Notes: a model not told the origin generated them from the sequence alone. DNA of 63,282 nucleotides from Prevotella sp. (GCA_023663025.1 JAMPIC010000013.1:1-63282); one strand, 5' to 3'; numbered from the stretch's first letter, positions 8,707 through 16,050 are shown. Numbers and translations: made by a program.

Positions 8707-8801
8707 GATGACAGTGTAAAGTGTACAGTTGACAGTTGACAGTTAAACCGTCCGCCGTACACTTTCTCCTTTCCCGATTAATAACTTTCAACAATAAACT
8801 T

Positions 8802-8860
8802 CGTAGGGGACGGGTTTCCCGTCCCGCCGTAACGGTACGCTGTTTTAACCCCGCCCTACA
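8802..8860. repeat. GGGACGGG palindromic repeat, MITE right end attached
   Basis: The core GTAGGGGACGGG... ends CCCGCCCTACA. It is followed by TTATTATTTTGCAGGACTGCTATAA (8864-8890), the right terminal sequence of the MITE-like family. It lies between the major tail protein and chaperone genes, beside tandem GTTGACA-like simple repeats (8712-8745 and 8886-8908). Confidence 0.75.
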
Positions 8861-8902
8861 GATGTGGTTATTATTTTGCAGGACTGCTATAACTGTCAAC
8901 TG

Positions 8903-9532
8903 TCAACTATTTTTTGCGGACGTCTCCGCGGCGCTGTCCTTGCTTGTCAGCTGCTCCAGCACCTCGGGCGTTGCCTTTCTGAAATCCTGCAAAATAATAA
9001 GCGTACCCTCGCTGTCCATAGCCTGAGCGCGGAAAAGCACGTCGATAACCGTAGCCTTGTCCTGCTCAAAGCTGAACGTGAAGCCCTCGTTGTTCTTACC
9101 CACAATGGCAACCCGCAGCTTGTGACTGTGGTGCTCAAAGCAGATAATATAAGCCTTGTCGTTCCTGTTGCCCAGACCGCCTATCTTTACTGTGGTAATG
9201 CCGTTTTCGTCGGTTTCTTTCCTCGCCGTGGCGCAAAGCGTTTCAAGGGTTTCCCCGTTCCAGGTCATCATACCGGATTTAAGAGTAACCTTTTCCTTTG
9301 TGATCTCCTCAATCACCACATAGCCCAGGTCGTCCTCGTCCTCCGTTTTCTCCGTGGTGTATTCAACGGAAGCTCCGCCCTTTATCCTGCCGAGAAGATT
9401 ATCCTCCTTCTTGCAGAAATCGTTAAGATACGTCAGCCATTCCGCGCTTGTTTTCGGCAGCGCGTCAAGGTCAGCCTCTCCGACGTGAAGATGCCCGCTT
9501 CCCAAAGTGTATTCTTTAAGTTCGTAAGCCAT
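8903..9532 (-). CDS. Phage major tail protein
   Basis: A 209-residue protein with an excellent AGGAGG site seven bases before the ATG. Sequence and length fit siphophage major tail tube proteins: MAYELKEYTLGSGHLHVGEA at the N-terminus, beta-rich centre (KVTLKSGMMTWNG, GGLGNRNDKAYIICFEHHS), and a short Ala/Ser/Glu tail. The motif RVAIVGKNNEGFTFSFEQDKATVIDVLFRAQ is characteristic of this family in Firmicutes phages. Subunits stack into the tail tube around the tape measure. It lies between the tail terminator-like gene and the chaperone gene, as expected. Confidence 0.85.
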   Translation of the reverse strand: MAYELKEYTLGSGHLHVGEADLDALPKTSAEWLTYLNDFCKKEDNLLGRIKGGASVEYTTEKTEDEDDLGYVVIEEITKEKVTLKSGMMTWNGETLETLCATARKETDENGITTVKIGGLGNRNDKAYIICFEHHSHKLRVAIVGKNNEGFTFSFEQDKATVIDVLFRAQAMDSEGTLIILQDFRKATPEVLEQLTSKDSAAETSAKNS

Positions 9533-9608
9533 AAAAAACCTCCTAAAATAATTATTAAAATCTTGTGTGTGTTGTATAGGGCAACCCCACCCCTGTTTTG
9601 GTGTGTAA

Positions 9609-9736
9609 TTATAGCAATACTGTAAAATAACGCCTTTTGTAGGGGACGGGTTTCCCGTCCCGCCGTTACAAATTCACGACACGCGGGCGGGGCAACCCCG
9701 CCCCTACAAAGACGTTAATTTGTGGGTTTGCTATAA
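9609..9736. mobile_element. MITE-like element, nearly full copy
   Basis: It begins TTATAGCAATACTGTAAAAT and ends with TTTGCTATAA. Inside are the palindromic GGGACGGG and GGCGGGGCAACCCCGCC cores. The inverted TATAGCA ends define the element. It carries no coding capacity. Confidence 0.65.
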
Positions 9737-9801
9737 AAAATTAACATTTTTTTGAACGTGTAAAGGTTCAGAAAAAATTATTAATTATTAATTATTAATT
9801 G

Positions 9802-10131
9802 TCAGAAGTCAGCCGTCCCCGTAAACGTGTAAACCGTAATATCCAGCTTGTCGTTTGAATCATAATCATAATCGCTTTCCAAATTGTCAAGTCCCCGAAA
9901 CTCGCTTTCCAGCTTCAATTCCCGTTCAAGATCGCCGGCATTCTTTCCGTCACGGTAACAAAGCCGCAGCTCATAAGTCACGTCCCAGTAAAAAGCGTAA
10001 CCGTCCGCACCCTTCGCCTTTCTGTGAGCGATCCGCCAAGCCGCGAAGCAGTGCTCCCGTGGAAGCGTTATATAACCGTCCTTCTCCGCCTTAATGCCAT
10101 GCTTCGCTAACAGTTCAAGCACAAATTCCAT
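9802..10131 (-). CDS. Putative tail terminator / minor structural protein
   Basis: A 109-residue protein. I use the ATG ending at 10131 (MEFVLELLAKHG) because AAGGAG lies seven bases upstream; the longer frame lacks a site. It sits between the head closure gene and the major tail protein gene, the normal locus of the tail terminator. Mixed alpha/beta composition with WDVTYELRLCYRDGK and a C-terminal TVYTFTGTADF beta strand fits that role. Family assignment rests on synteny and length. Confidence 0.6.
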   Translation of the reverse strand: MEFVLELLAKHGIKAEKDGYITLPREHCFAAWRIAHRKAKGADGYAFYWDVTYELRLCYRDGKNAGDLERELKLESEFRGLDNLESDYDYDSNDKLDITVYTFTGTADF

Positions 10132-10167
10132 TACAGAACTCCTTTCTATAGATTTACATGCCAATTC

Positions 10168-10247
10168 TGTAGGGGACGGGTTTCCCGTCCCGCGGGCGGG
10201 GAGACCCCGCCCCTACAAAGACATTATTTTATTGGATTGCTGTAATA
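10168..10247. repeat. MITE-like element, left-truncated copy
   Basis: It contains the GGGACGGG core and CGGGGAGACCCCGCCCCTAC arm, followed by a right end ATTGGATTGCTGTAATAA. The left terminal TATAGCA is missing. Confidence 0.6.
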
Positions 10248-10271
10248 ACTATCAACTGTCAGTTCTGTCAA

Positions 10272-10592
10272 CTAACTTATCTGCCTCCTTACCCTGAATT
10301 TAAGTTCCGTGTGCTTAAAAAGCACATCGTCCGGCGGACTTACAATGTCATACACCGCCCCGCCGTGAAGAATACGGGAGGTTTGCGGAATAAGCTCCGC
10401 CAGCACTTTCTTGTACCGCACCGAAACGTTCAGAACCTCTTCCGCGTTCCCGCCTAAAAAGTTTATCCAGTATTCGGAATTTTTCAGTCCCGCAATATAA
10501 GCGTAAACCGTGCAGACGTCAACCCAGTCCTTCGTACCGCCGTCTTGCCGCTGGAACGTTATTTTCTGCGTAAGCTTTGCAGCGTCCACCAT
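10272..10592 (-). CDS. Head closure / head-tail adaptor protein
   Basis: A 106-residue protein from the ATG ending at 10592, which has AGGAAGG eight bases upstream. The much longer open frame reaching 10880 only overlaps the next gene and is not used. Features match SPP1 gp16 / HK97 head closure proteins: KITFQRQDGGTKDWVDVCTV at the start, an alternating beta pattern, and ILHGGAVYDIVSPPDDV followed by HTELKFRVRR. It closes the portal channel after DNA packaging and binds the tail. It follows the gp6-like connector by 58 bases, with a partial palindromic repeat between. Confidence 0.75.
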   Translation of the reverse strand: MVDAAKLTQKITFQRQDGGTKDWVDVCTVYAYIAGLKNSEYWINFLGGNAEEVLNVSVRYKKVLAELIPQTSRILHGGAVYDIVSPPDDVLFKHTELKFRVRRQIS

Positions 10593-10610
10593 AACATATA
10601 CCTTCCTCTT

Positions 10611-10638
10611 TTGTAGGGGACGGGTTTCCCGTCCCGCG
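10611..10638. repeat. GGGACGGG palindrome, half element
   Basis: Only the core TTGTAGGGGACGGGTTTCCC and its complement remain, between head closure and connector genes. No terminal TATAGCA sequence is present. Confidence 0.7.
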
Positions 10639-10650
10639 TACGTATCGTGC

Positions 10651-10947
10651 CTAAACCACAAGATTTTTCCGGTGCATATTAAGAATATTCCGCACAATGG
10701 GGTTTTCCTTTTCGGAACCGACCGCAGCTGTGCGGACGTCATACATATCCGCGCAAAGGCACATAAGAGCAATAACCGCCTCGGGGAACTCGTCCGCCTC
10801 GTCAGCCGTAAGTCCCGTGTAGGAAAAAATGTACCCTCTCGCAGCGGAAATAATGTCCCCGATGAGTTTGTCGTCCTCATGGTCCGTAACGCGGATATAA
10901 TTTTTCACATCGTCAAGACCGACGCCGCTAAGCCTTACCTGCTTCAT
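10651..10947 (-). CDS. gp6-like head-tail connector protein
   Basis: A 98-residue, all-helical protein with the HK97 gp6-like signature: VKNYIRVTDHEDDKLIGDII near the N-terminus, AARGYIFSYTGL, then a helix FPEAVIALMCLCADMYDVR and a closing NPIVRNIL. Such proteins form the adaptor ring under the portal. It follows the capsid gene after a repeat-filled gap of about 150 bp and precedes the head closure gene, the standard order. Confidence 0.85.
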   Translation of the reverse strand: MKQVRLSGVGLDDVKNYIRVTDHEDDKLIGDIISAARGYIFSYTGLTADEADEFPEAVIALMCLCADMYDVRTAAVGSEKENPIVRNILNMHRKNLVV

Positions 10948-10991
10948 TCAAATTCCCCCTTGCGGATTTGTATTTTGTATTAACCAATTGG

Positions 10992-11083
10992 TTATAGCAA
11001 ACCTACAAATTAACGCCTTTGTAGGGGCGGGGTTACCCCGCCCGTGGTTACTGAACAGCGGGACGGGAAACCCGTCCCCTACA
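10992..11083. repeat. MITE-like element, right-truncated copy
   Basis: The left end TTATAGCAAACCTACAAATT is followed by GTAGGGGCGGGGTTACCCCG and a GGGACGGG arm ending CCCCTACA. The right terminal TATAGCA copy is absent. It separates the capsid gene from the connector gene. Confidence 0.6.
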
Positions 11084-11099
11084 AAATTACAGTTTCACG

Positions 11100-12386
11100 T
11101 TACGATTTCGCCGCCGCTGTTCCGTCTTTCTGTACCAAAACCGCTAATTTTTGGTGGTCTGTGACCTTACCGTCCAGTTCGTACCAAACGACAATGCCCA
11201 CCGCGTGCTGAGTAGCGTATTTCTCGTTGAGCACCTGAAGCTCTATCTGCTGTCTGAGGTTTATGCTTATGCCGCTGTAATCGCCGTAAAGAATGGACTT
11301 AGCCCCCGCCTCAGGCTTCGGCATATTGTCCGAAAGATAAACGGGCTTGCCCAGAAGCATGTAGGGGAACGAGTTTGTGATATTGCTTGTGTTGTTCATC
11401 ATCAGGAACTGCCCGCTTGCGTCTTTGAGCTTCTTTACGTTTATAAAAGTGTCGGGGTGCATAGTCCAGCAAGCTCCGGACTGATACGCCGTGGGGATTT
11501 TCGCCTGAAGTTCGATAAGCTCGTCCGCAGTGACCGCGTTTTCGGACTTTGCCGTAAGCGACGTCTTTGTGGACAGCGCACCCTCGATCTTGTTTTCGGT
11601 GCCTATAAGCAGCTCGCCCTCGTTGAACTCGGCAATCTTTTTGGCAATTTCCGAAACCACAAAGCTTGTAATGTCGATCTGACTGTTGTTGATAACGGAT
11701 TTTCCGATAAGCACAAGCGAGCCTATAAGATGACCGCTGAGGTCAACGGAAGTGAACTTGCCCGCGTCTGCGGTAATGTCCTTGAATTCCTCCTGATATC
11801 CCACGGTAATGTCGTGCCCGTCCTCCGTCGCACCCCATACGGGAACTTTAAGCGTGCCCTTAACGGAATACCGCGTTGCTCCGTCCATGATAGGACAAAT
11901 CTCATTGACCTTTAAAATAATTCTGTCCGCAATAGATGTGGGAATAACCGCGCCGTTATTGCCCATAGTGATGTTCTGTTCACCCGCTCTTGTTTCCGCG
12001 GGAAGCTGACCTCCCGACTGAATAAACGAAGCAAACGCCCGTTTTTCAGCCTCGGTAATATTCCCGGCATGCTCACCGCCTGCGGGAACATCTGCGGAAA
12101 TGCCCTCGGGAACGTCCGCCCGCTTTTCCTCCTGCTTTTTCGCGTTGAATTCCGCCTTGATAGCCTCGGCGCGGCGTTCTGCGGCAGTAACTGCGTCAAG
12201 TCCTTCCAATTCCTTTTTGATTTCGGAAATTCTTTTCGTTTCCTCATCGGCAAATGCTCTTGCTTCCGCCTTGGCTTTGCCGATGATCCCGTCCATTTCC
12301 GCAACAAGCGCGCCCCGCTTTTCCTCAAGGGTCTTGATCTCCTCGGCGCGGTACTCCGCTTCGGGAATTATATTTTTTCCTTTCAT
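11100..12386 (-). CDS. HK97-fold major capsid protein
   Basis: A 428-residue protein with an AAGGAGG site nine bases before the ATG. Residues 1 to ~110 are a charged coiled-coil delta/scaffold domain (EEIKTLEEKRGALVAEMDGI, ISEIKKELEGLD) normally removed by the prohead protease. The mature HK97 fold follows: PTSIADRIILKVNEICPI near 155, SVKGTLKVPVWG, the A-domain core, and LGKPVYLSDNMP / ILYGDYSGI typical of the family. It forms the icosahedral shell. Upstream are a promoter-like element and a palindromic terminator separating it from the small genes at 12716-13296. The protease that should cut it lies about 3 kb downstream, not upstream as is usual. Confidence 0.95.
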   Translation of the reverse strand: MKGKNIIPEAEYRAEEIKTLEEKRGALVAEMDGIIGKAKAEARAFADEETKRISEIKKELEGLDAVTAAERRAEAIKAEFNAKKQEEKRADVPEGISADVPAGGEHAGNITEAEKRAFASFIQSGGQLPAETRAGEQNITMGNNGAVIPTSIADRIILKVNEICPIMDGATRYSVKGTLKVPVWGATEDGHDITVGYQEEFKDITADAGKFTSVDLSGHLIGSLVLIGKSVINNSQIDITSFVVSEIAKKIAEFNEGELLIGTENKIEGALSTKTSLTAKSENAVTADELIELQAKIPTAYQSGACWTMHPDTFINVKKLKDASGQFLMMNNTSNITNSFPYMLLGKPVYLSDNMPKPEAGAKSILYGDYSGISINLRQQIELQVLNEKYATQHAVGIVVWYELDGKVTDHQKLAVLVQKDGTAAAKS

Positions 12387-12520
12387 GATATTTCCTCCTT
12401 TTAGAAATTAGAAGTCAGAGGATAGAGGATAGAATTGTATACTTGTAAAATATAAAAAACACTATCAACATGGGCGCAGTCCCTGCAATTTCTATCTTCC
12501 GCCCTCTGGCTTCTACCCTT

Positions 12521-12557
12521 TAGTATAGCATAAAAAAAGCGCCCCGAACGGACACTT
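12521..12557 (-). promoter_or_regulatory. Candidate phage late promoter, copy 4 (upstream of capsid gene)
   Basis: Minus strand: GTGTCCGTTCGGGGCGC, seven T, then ATGCTATACT. The TGCTATACT is a full extended -10 box. It lies about 135 bases before the capsid start, and the leader holds a purine-rich TAGAGGATAGA sequence. Confidence 0.6.
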
Positions 12558-12583
12558 TTTACAGTTGATAGTTGACAGATGAT

Positions 12584-12619
12584 AAAAAGCGTCTTGCAGC
12601 CGACTGCAAAACGCTTTTT
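12584..12619. terminator. Palindromic terminator, GTCGAC-type variant
   Basis: Positions 12589-12614 (GCGTCTTGCAG...CTGCAAAACGC) form a hairpin with one mismatch pair, flanked by A-run and T-run, so it can act in both directions. It is a near copy of the palindromes at 6841 and 13435. Confidence 0.65.
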
Positions 12620-12714
12620 GTAGTGGCGGGGTTTCCCCGCCCTCGGGTGTGTAACAGCGGGACGGGAAACCCGCCCCTACAGAATTTGCGCGAATATTTA
12701 GAGGATTGCTATAG
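12617..12714. repeat. MITE-like element, left-truncated copy
   Basis: It contains a GTAGTGGCGGGGTTTCCCCG core and a GGGACGGG arm ending CCCCTACAG, then a right end GAGGATTGCTATAG. It abuts the terminator at 12584 and the stop of the small gene at 12716. Confidence 0.6.
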
Positions 12715-12715
12715 A

Positions 12716-12856
12716 TTAATCTTTAAGCAAAGCCCTTACTTTTTCCTCCGCCTCTTTCAAATCTTTGCATTTGTCGAGAAGTAAAAGGATTTCCCGCGTC
12801 CTGTTTTCCTTTACTTCTTTAACAAGCAACTCCGCAAGACCTTCGTTTTCGTCCAT
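12716..12856 (-). CDS. Small acidic helical protein, paralogue of 13159-13296
   Basis: A 46-residue frame starting MDENEGLAEL and ending EEKVRALLKD. It shares the EEKVRALL end and the layout acidic N-terminus, hydrophobic helix (IL-LLD/IL-IIS), Cys, acidic helix with the gene at 13159-13296. It lies 16 bp downstream of the ribbon-helix-helix gene. AGCGGAGTAAT before the ATG is a usable ribosome binding site. The function is unknown; it could be part of a small regulatory or immunity operon. Confidence 0.55.
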   Translation of the reverse strand: MDENEGLAELLVKEVKENRTREILLLLDKCKDLKEAEEKVRALLKD

Positions 12857-12872
12857 ATTACTCCGCTCCTTT

Positions 12873-13040
12873 TCAGTCGACGATATTCAAGCTTTCTTTA
12901 AGCAGCCTAATTCCCTCGACAACCGCGTTTACGCGCTGTGTCCGCATAGCCTCGGCGCACTTCCGAATATCGTCGATTTCTTTCGGGGACATTCTGAACC
13001 CCACCTTTTCCGTTCTCGGATTGACTGTGGGGCGTCCCAT
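12873..13040 (-). CDS. Ribbon-helix-helix (CopG/Arc-like) small DNA-binding protein
   Basis: From the ATG ending at 13040 it encodes 55 residues beginning MGRPTVNPRTEKVGFRMSP, the GRP-x-x-NPR...V-x-x-R-M/L-S pattern of small RHH repressors and antitoxins, followed by two helices. A longer frame from 13091 adds MPRLSREVVVIIENGKK; neither start has a strong ribosome binding site. It is flanked by two paralogous tiny acidic proteins. No toxin of the usual RHH partners is visible, so autoregulation of this cluster is the simplest role. Confidence 0.65.
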   Translation of the reverse strand: MGRPTVNPRTEKVGFRMSPKEIDDIRKCAEAMRTQRVNAVVEGIRLLKESLNIVD

Positions 13041-13075
13041 TTTCTTGCCGTTTTCGATAATTACCACGACCTCTC

Positions 13076-13104
13076 TTGACAAACGGGGCAAAACGTGATA
13101 TAAT
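13076..13104 (+). promoter_or_regulatory. Perfect sigma70-type promoter facing against the gene direction
   Basis: TTGACA at 13076-13081, 17 bp, TATAAT at 13099-13104. No plus-strand gene follows. About 15 bases further is a hairpin GGGCGG/CCGCCC (13116-13135). It overlaps the 5' end of the long RHH frame and points towards the 13159 gene, so it may make a short antisense RNA. Confidence 0.6.
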
Positions 13105-13158
13105 TATAAAAGATTGGGCGGCGGCAAGTCCGCCCGTGGTTTGGATTTAAGGGCTTTG

Positions 13159-13296
13159 CTACTTGTTAAGCAAGGCTCTTACTTTTTCCTCAATTTCCTC
13201 CTTGCTTTCGCAATGAGAAATGATGTCGAGGATTTTGTAAATCATTTTCTGTTCGGTTTCTTCTCTTGCAACCTCAGCCTGGTTCATTTCCTCCAT
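13159..13296 (-). CDS. Small acidic helical protein, paralogue of 12716-12856
   Basis: A 45-residue frame starting MEEMNQAEVAREE and ending EEKVRALLNK, with GGAGAGTAAT upstream of the ATG. It is clearly related to the protein at 12716-12856. It is predicted to be two helices with a central hydrophobic face (IYKILDIISHC). Function unknown. It is divergent from the antisense promoter at 13076. Confidence 0.55.
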   Translation of the reverse strand: MEEMNQAEVAREETEQKMIYKILDIISHCESKEEIEEKVRALLNK

Positions 13297-13430
13297 ATTA
13301 CTCTCCTTTCCCGTCTTGCCCCGATACTCGCAAGGTTTTCCTTACTGTAATAATATTATAATATATGGTAGACCAAAAGTAAATATGTAAATAAAACAAA
13401 GTTTCATATCAAAATTTATACACTATATAC

Positions 13431-13464
13431 AAAAGCGTCTTGCAGCCGACTGCAAAACGCTTTT
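13431..13464. terminator. Palindromic terminator after an immunity-like gene
   Basis: GCGTCTTGCAGCCGACTGC...ACGC (13435-13460) with flanking AAAA and TTTT. It lies eight bases after the stop of the gene at 13472 and is the third copy of this palindrome. Confidence 0.7.
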
Positions 13465-13471
13465 AATAAAT

Positions 13472-13687
13472 TTAATTATGAACAATAATATCTTTTATTT
13501 GAGAAAGCCGCATAAAAACTCCGCCGCCGTCGTCAATTTGCAAGCAAATTCCGTCCTCCTGTTCGCTTGGCTCATAATCGTCGTTATCCTCTGCCGCACA
13601 AAACGCATCAACATACCCGCTGTAATTATTTCCGTCAACATCGACAATTTCAACGTCCATACCTTCAAAAGACTTTAAATCAATCAT
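13472..13687 (-). CDS. Small Sm-like acidic protein, candidate immunity protein
   Basis: A 71-residue protein with the pattern M-I-D-L-K-S-F, VEIVDVDGNNYSGYVDAF, an acidic loop, a beta strand and QIKDIIV. The same pattern appears in three proteins downstream of the Ntox50 gene (20406, 20662, 20967). The VxVxDxxGxxxxGxVxxY core resembles an Sm/LSm-type beta barrel. It ends the immunity cluster behind the portal gene. Its presence here, with no Ntox50 domain adjacent, suggests a mobile immunity gene left behind by a cassette exchange. Family and immunity role are inference from paralogy and context. Confidence 0.7.
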   Translation of the reverse strand: MIDLKSFEGMDVEIVDVDGNNYSGYVDAFCAAEDNDDYEPSEQEDGICLQIDDGGGVFMRLSQIKDIIVHN

Positions 13688-13695
13688 TTTTTCTC

Positions 13696-13785
13696 CTACT
13701 CCTCATCATCGGACGGTTCGTAATCCGGACAATAACCCATACTGCCGTCCCACGGTTCATAAATTCCCTTTAAATCAATCCTCAT
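13696..13785 (-). CDS. Very short acidic frame between immunity-like genes
   Basis: A 29-residue frame MRIDLKGIYEPWDGSMGYCP... ending in an acidic tail, eight bases before the 13472 gene start. Its first codons overlap the end of the 13775 gene. The junction sequence GATGAGGATTGATTTAAA is identical to the end of the portal gene, so this may be a recombination scar or the C-terminus of a lost gene rather than an independent protein. Confidence 0.3.
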   Translation of the reverse strand: MRIDLKGIYEPWDGSMGYCPDYEPSDDEE

Positions 13786-14017
13786 CTTCGTCAATATCAT
13801 CACAGCGAAATTCGGGAAGAAGTTCGCCATTTTCATCGAAAAGAAAATCATCTGTAAAGTTCATTATTTCAGCGGAAGTTGAAGCTGGATTTTCTTTCAG
13901 AAAATTCAAAATATCCGTCATTAATTCGGGCTTGCCGCGTACAAGAGCCATTATATAAAGCGTGTACTCCTCGCGGGCGTCGCTTGTTTTTTCAATTAAA
14001 TTTTTTAATTGTTCCAT
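13775..14017 (-). CDS. Small acidic helical protein, candidate immunity protein (paralogue of 14130-14357)
   Basis: An 80-residue protein (MEQLKNLIEKTSDAREEY...) sharing the core I/L-x-F-L/M-K-x-NP-x-A-x-S and a following helix with the protein at 14130-14357. It directly follows the orphan toxin end at 14030-14126 by 12 bases, the arrangement expected for an immunity gene of a displaced toxin module. The C-terminus is a run of Asp/Glu. No known family is recognised. AACGGAGGCTTGGA provides a ribosome binding site. Confidence 0.7.
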   Translation of the reverse strand: MEQLKNLIEKTSDAREEYTLYIMALVRGKPELMTDILNFLKENPASTSAEIMNFTDDFLFDENGELLPEFRCDDIDEDED

Positions 14018-14029
14018 TCCAAGCCTCCG

Positions 14030-14126
14030 TTAAATTTTGTATTTGTGAAATATGTTGTATTCATCAAATTCGTGTATTTCAAATTTGTAAATATAATTGC
14101 CCGATCTATGCCGCGCAAATGTGCGG
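14030..14126 (-). pseudogene. Orphan C-terminal end of a portal-type toxin tail
   Basis: Between two paralogous immunity-like genes, the minus strand encodes, with no start codon, KFEIHEFDEYNIFHKYKI and a stop. The intact portal tail ends YYFEIHEFNEYNIYKKWKDED. The identity FEIHEF-EYNI is too long to be chance in this position. The frame is open back to the end of the 14130 gene but has no start or ribosome binding site. It is read as a remnant of an older toxin C-terminus whose immunity gene (13775-14017) is still intact. Confidence 0.75.
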
Positions 14127-14129
14127 TTC

Positions 14130-14357
14130 TTATTCAAATACTTCTTTTTCAGCATTCCATTTCGGTATTTTTAAAAGTTCATCAAGCTTAAATGAAACGT
14201 CCGATGAATCGGCGTTCGGGTTATCTTTCATAAAATCAATTAATCCTAAAATAACGTCCTCGGATTTTGCCGCCAAACAGACCCCATGAACGAAATCGTC
14301 ATAGCTATCGCAGACGCTAAGTAAAAGCTCTCTCAGCGTATCTTTAATATTTTCCAT
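14130..14357 (-). CDS. Small acidic helical protein, candidate immunity protein for the portal tail
   Basis: A 75-residue protein (MENIKDTLRELLLSVCDSY...) that starts five bases after the portal stop. It has the ILxFxKxNPxAxS-type core shared with the 13775 gene. It is acidic, helical, without signal peptide. By analogy with polymorphic toxin loci it should neutralise the domain at the end of the portal protein. Function is inference; paralogy and position are seen directly. Confidence 0.7.
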   Translation of the reverse strand: MENIKDTLRELLLSVCDSYDDFVHGVCLAAKSEDVILGLIDFMKDNPNADSSDVSFKLDELLKIPKWNAEKEVFE

Positions 14358-14362
14358 TTAAA

Positions 14363-15958
14363 TCAATCCTCATCTTTCCATTTTTTATAAATGTTATATT
14401 CGTTGAACTCGTGAATTTCAAAATAATATGTGTCCTTAGAAATAGTTACCCAACCCCTTTTTTTGCCTTCATACCTCGAATGATACAAAGTATCTATTTC
14501 GTGCATAACCTTGCCGTATTCCTTTTTCGGCAGTCTTAATTCGGGATATGAATAAGGGTTTCCCTTTGAATCAAGTTTAACACTTCCCCTGCCTTTTGTC
14601 AACCCCTTTGAAGAACTTCCCCCGCCGCTCGTAAATTTCCCGGTCTTAGGGTCGTGGTTATGATTATACCGCAGTTCTTCCCTGCCGTCCGAAACCTCCT
14701 CAGGAATATCGCTGTCCGAAACGCCTATTTTATGCCCTTTATTCCGTATGTTAATAACCGTGTCGGTGTTCGGCGTGTAGATCTCCCCCGTTTCTGGATT
14801 GTACAGCACGTCCGCAAGTCCGAGGTTGATAAACGGGAAGTTTATCGGCGGCATATCCTCCAGTTTCCGTATGTCGTCTATCATCACAAAGCCGTTCTTC
14901 TTGCCGATGGCATACGCCTGATAGCGTTTGAGAATGTCGCCCCGGGTAAGCTCCCGCGTATCGAACGCAAAATACCGTCTGCCCTTTTCCGTCTCCAGAA
15001 GCAGATCGGAATCAAACGCCGTCTCAAAAATATTAAGCAAAGGGGTAAACGTGTCCGTGATAAAATTTCCCTTTGCGGTATCCGAAACGTTCCCGGACAT
15101 CATGCCGAACGGAACGCCGAACAAACCGCAAATTTCCCCCGAATTTGTCTGCTTGTTCTGATTGAGCTGCATATCCATTGACGAGAGCGAGACCTCTTTA
15201 AAATCCATTCCAGCGTTGAGAACGCAAACATTGTCCTCCACGCCCTGATTTGAGGAATTCATCTTCCGCCAGGCTTCTTTTATTGACTGCATCGCTCCCT
15301 GTGTCTGTTGGTTCTGTGACGTGAAAAATCCCTTTTTATTTCCGCCCTTTTTTACAACGCTGTTCTCATAAAGCATCGTGTTGTATGAAGTTGCAAGCAT
15401 TGTCCCGCTTTCCGAAACAACGCTCGTACCCCTGCCGTTCCCCTTGCTGTTCCGCAGAATTTTCAGAAAATCGCTTTTGGGGTAAACCGCACCGTCCACC
15501 GAAACGGAATAGTCCTTGAAAATAGCCTTGCCGTTGGGAATGACCGTCAGCCTGCTTTCGTCCACATAATACAAAGCGCAGGGCATACCGTAAACGTCCC
15601 GCTCTATGTAAGCGTACGCCCCGCCGCCGAGAAAATAATCGTGTACCCATAAGCGGCGGAACATAGTACCGTTCACAGTGTCCCCCGTGTCGCCGTTCAG
15701 CAGCCGCACCCGCACATCGTCCTTTATCTCCGTGACCCTACCGTCCCCGTCCTCCTCGTAAAGCTTAACGGGGAGCGCGGAAACAAGCCCCGAAAACAGC
15801 TCCACGCAGAACTGCACCGCAGGAATTTCCAAAGCCTTTTGTTTGGTGATATGATTACCCGCTCCGACAAGAGCGCTGAAAAAATCCCCGTCATATGTAA
15901 CCGTTATCTCGGTGTTATTATTCTCGGCGCGTTTTTCTTTTTTTCCGAATAATTTCAA
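14363..15958 (-). CDS. HK97-type portal protein with toxin-like C-terminal extension
   Basis: A 531-residue protein starting at a TTG with GAGGAGCGGG upstream. Residues 1 to ~410 are a typical HK97 portal: FFSALVGAGNHITKQKALEIPAV near the N-terminus, RRLWVHDYFLGGGAYAYIERD, the EVSLSSMDMQLNQNKQTNSGEICGLFGVP region and PEDMPPINF-like C-terminal helix (KLEDMPPINFPFINLG). The portal dodecamer is the DNA packaging gate. From residue ~428 the linker ELRYNHNHDPKTGKFTSG appears, then a Gly/Ser stretch and an ~80-residue alpha/beta domain (KKEYGKVMHEIDTLYHSRY, GWVTISKDTYYFEIHEF). This extension is absent from ordinary portals. An immunity-like gene follows by five bases. Confidence 0.9.
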   Translation of the reverse strand: MKLFGKKEKRAENNNTEITVTYDGDFFSALVGAGNHITKQKALEIPAVQFCVELFSGLVSALPVKLYEEDGDGRVTEIKDDVRVRLLNGDTGDTVNGTMFRRLWVHDYFLGGGAYAYIERDVYGMPCALYYVDESRLTVIPNGKAIFKDYSVSVDGAVYPKSDFLKILRNSKGNGRGTSVVSESGTMLATSYNTMLYENSVVKKGGNKKGFFTSQNQQTQGAMQSIKEAWRKMNSSNQGVEDNVCVLNAGMDFKEVSLSSMDMQLNQNKQTNSGEICGLFGVPFGMMSGNVSDTAKGNFITDTFTPLLNIFETAFDSDLLLETEKGRRYFAFDTRELTRGDILKRYQAYAIGKKNGFVMIDDIRKLEDMPPINFPFINLGLADVLYNPETGEIYTPNTDTVINIRNKGHKIGVSDSDIPEEVSDGREELRYNHNHDPKTGKFTSGGGSSSKGLTKGRGSVKLDSKGNPYSYPELRLPKKEYGKVMHEIDTLYHSRYEGKKRGWVTISKDTYYFEIHEFNEYNIYKKWKDED

Positions 15959-16050
15959 AATACCCGCTCCTCGTCTAGAAGATAGAAATTAGAGGCTAGA
16001 GGTTAGAATTTGCAGGGGCTCTGCCCTTGCTGATTAACAAGCTTTTTATT

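Noticed and set aside
8712..8908. ACAGTTGAC-type simple repeats as phage origin iterons
   Set aside because: Similar GTTGACAGTT strings occur next to many MITE copies and terminators and lack a replication gene nearby.
10272..10880. 202-residue version of the head closure protein
   Set aside because: The extra N-terminus lies in the next gene out of frame; the internal ATG at 10592 has a good ribosome binding site.
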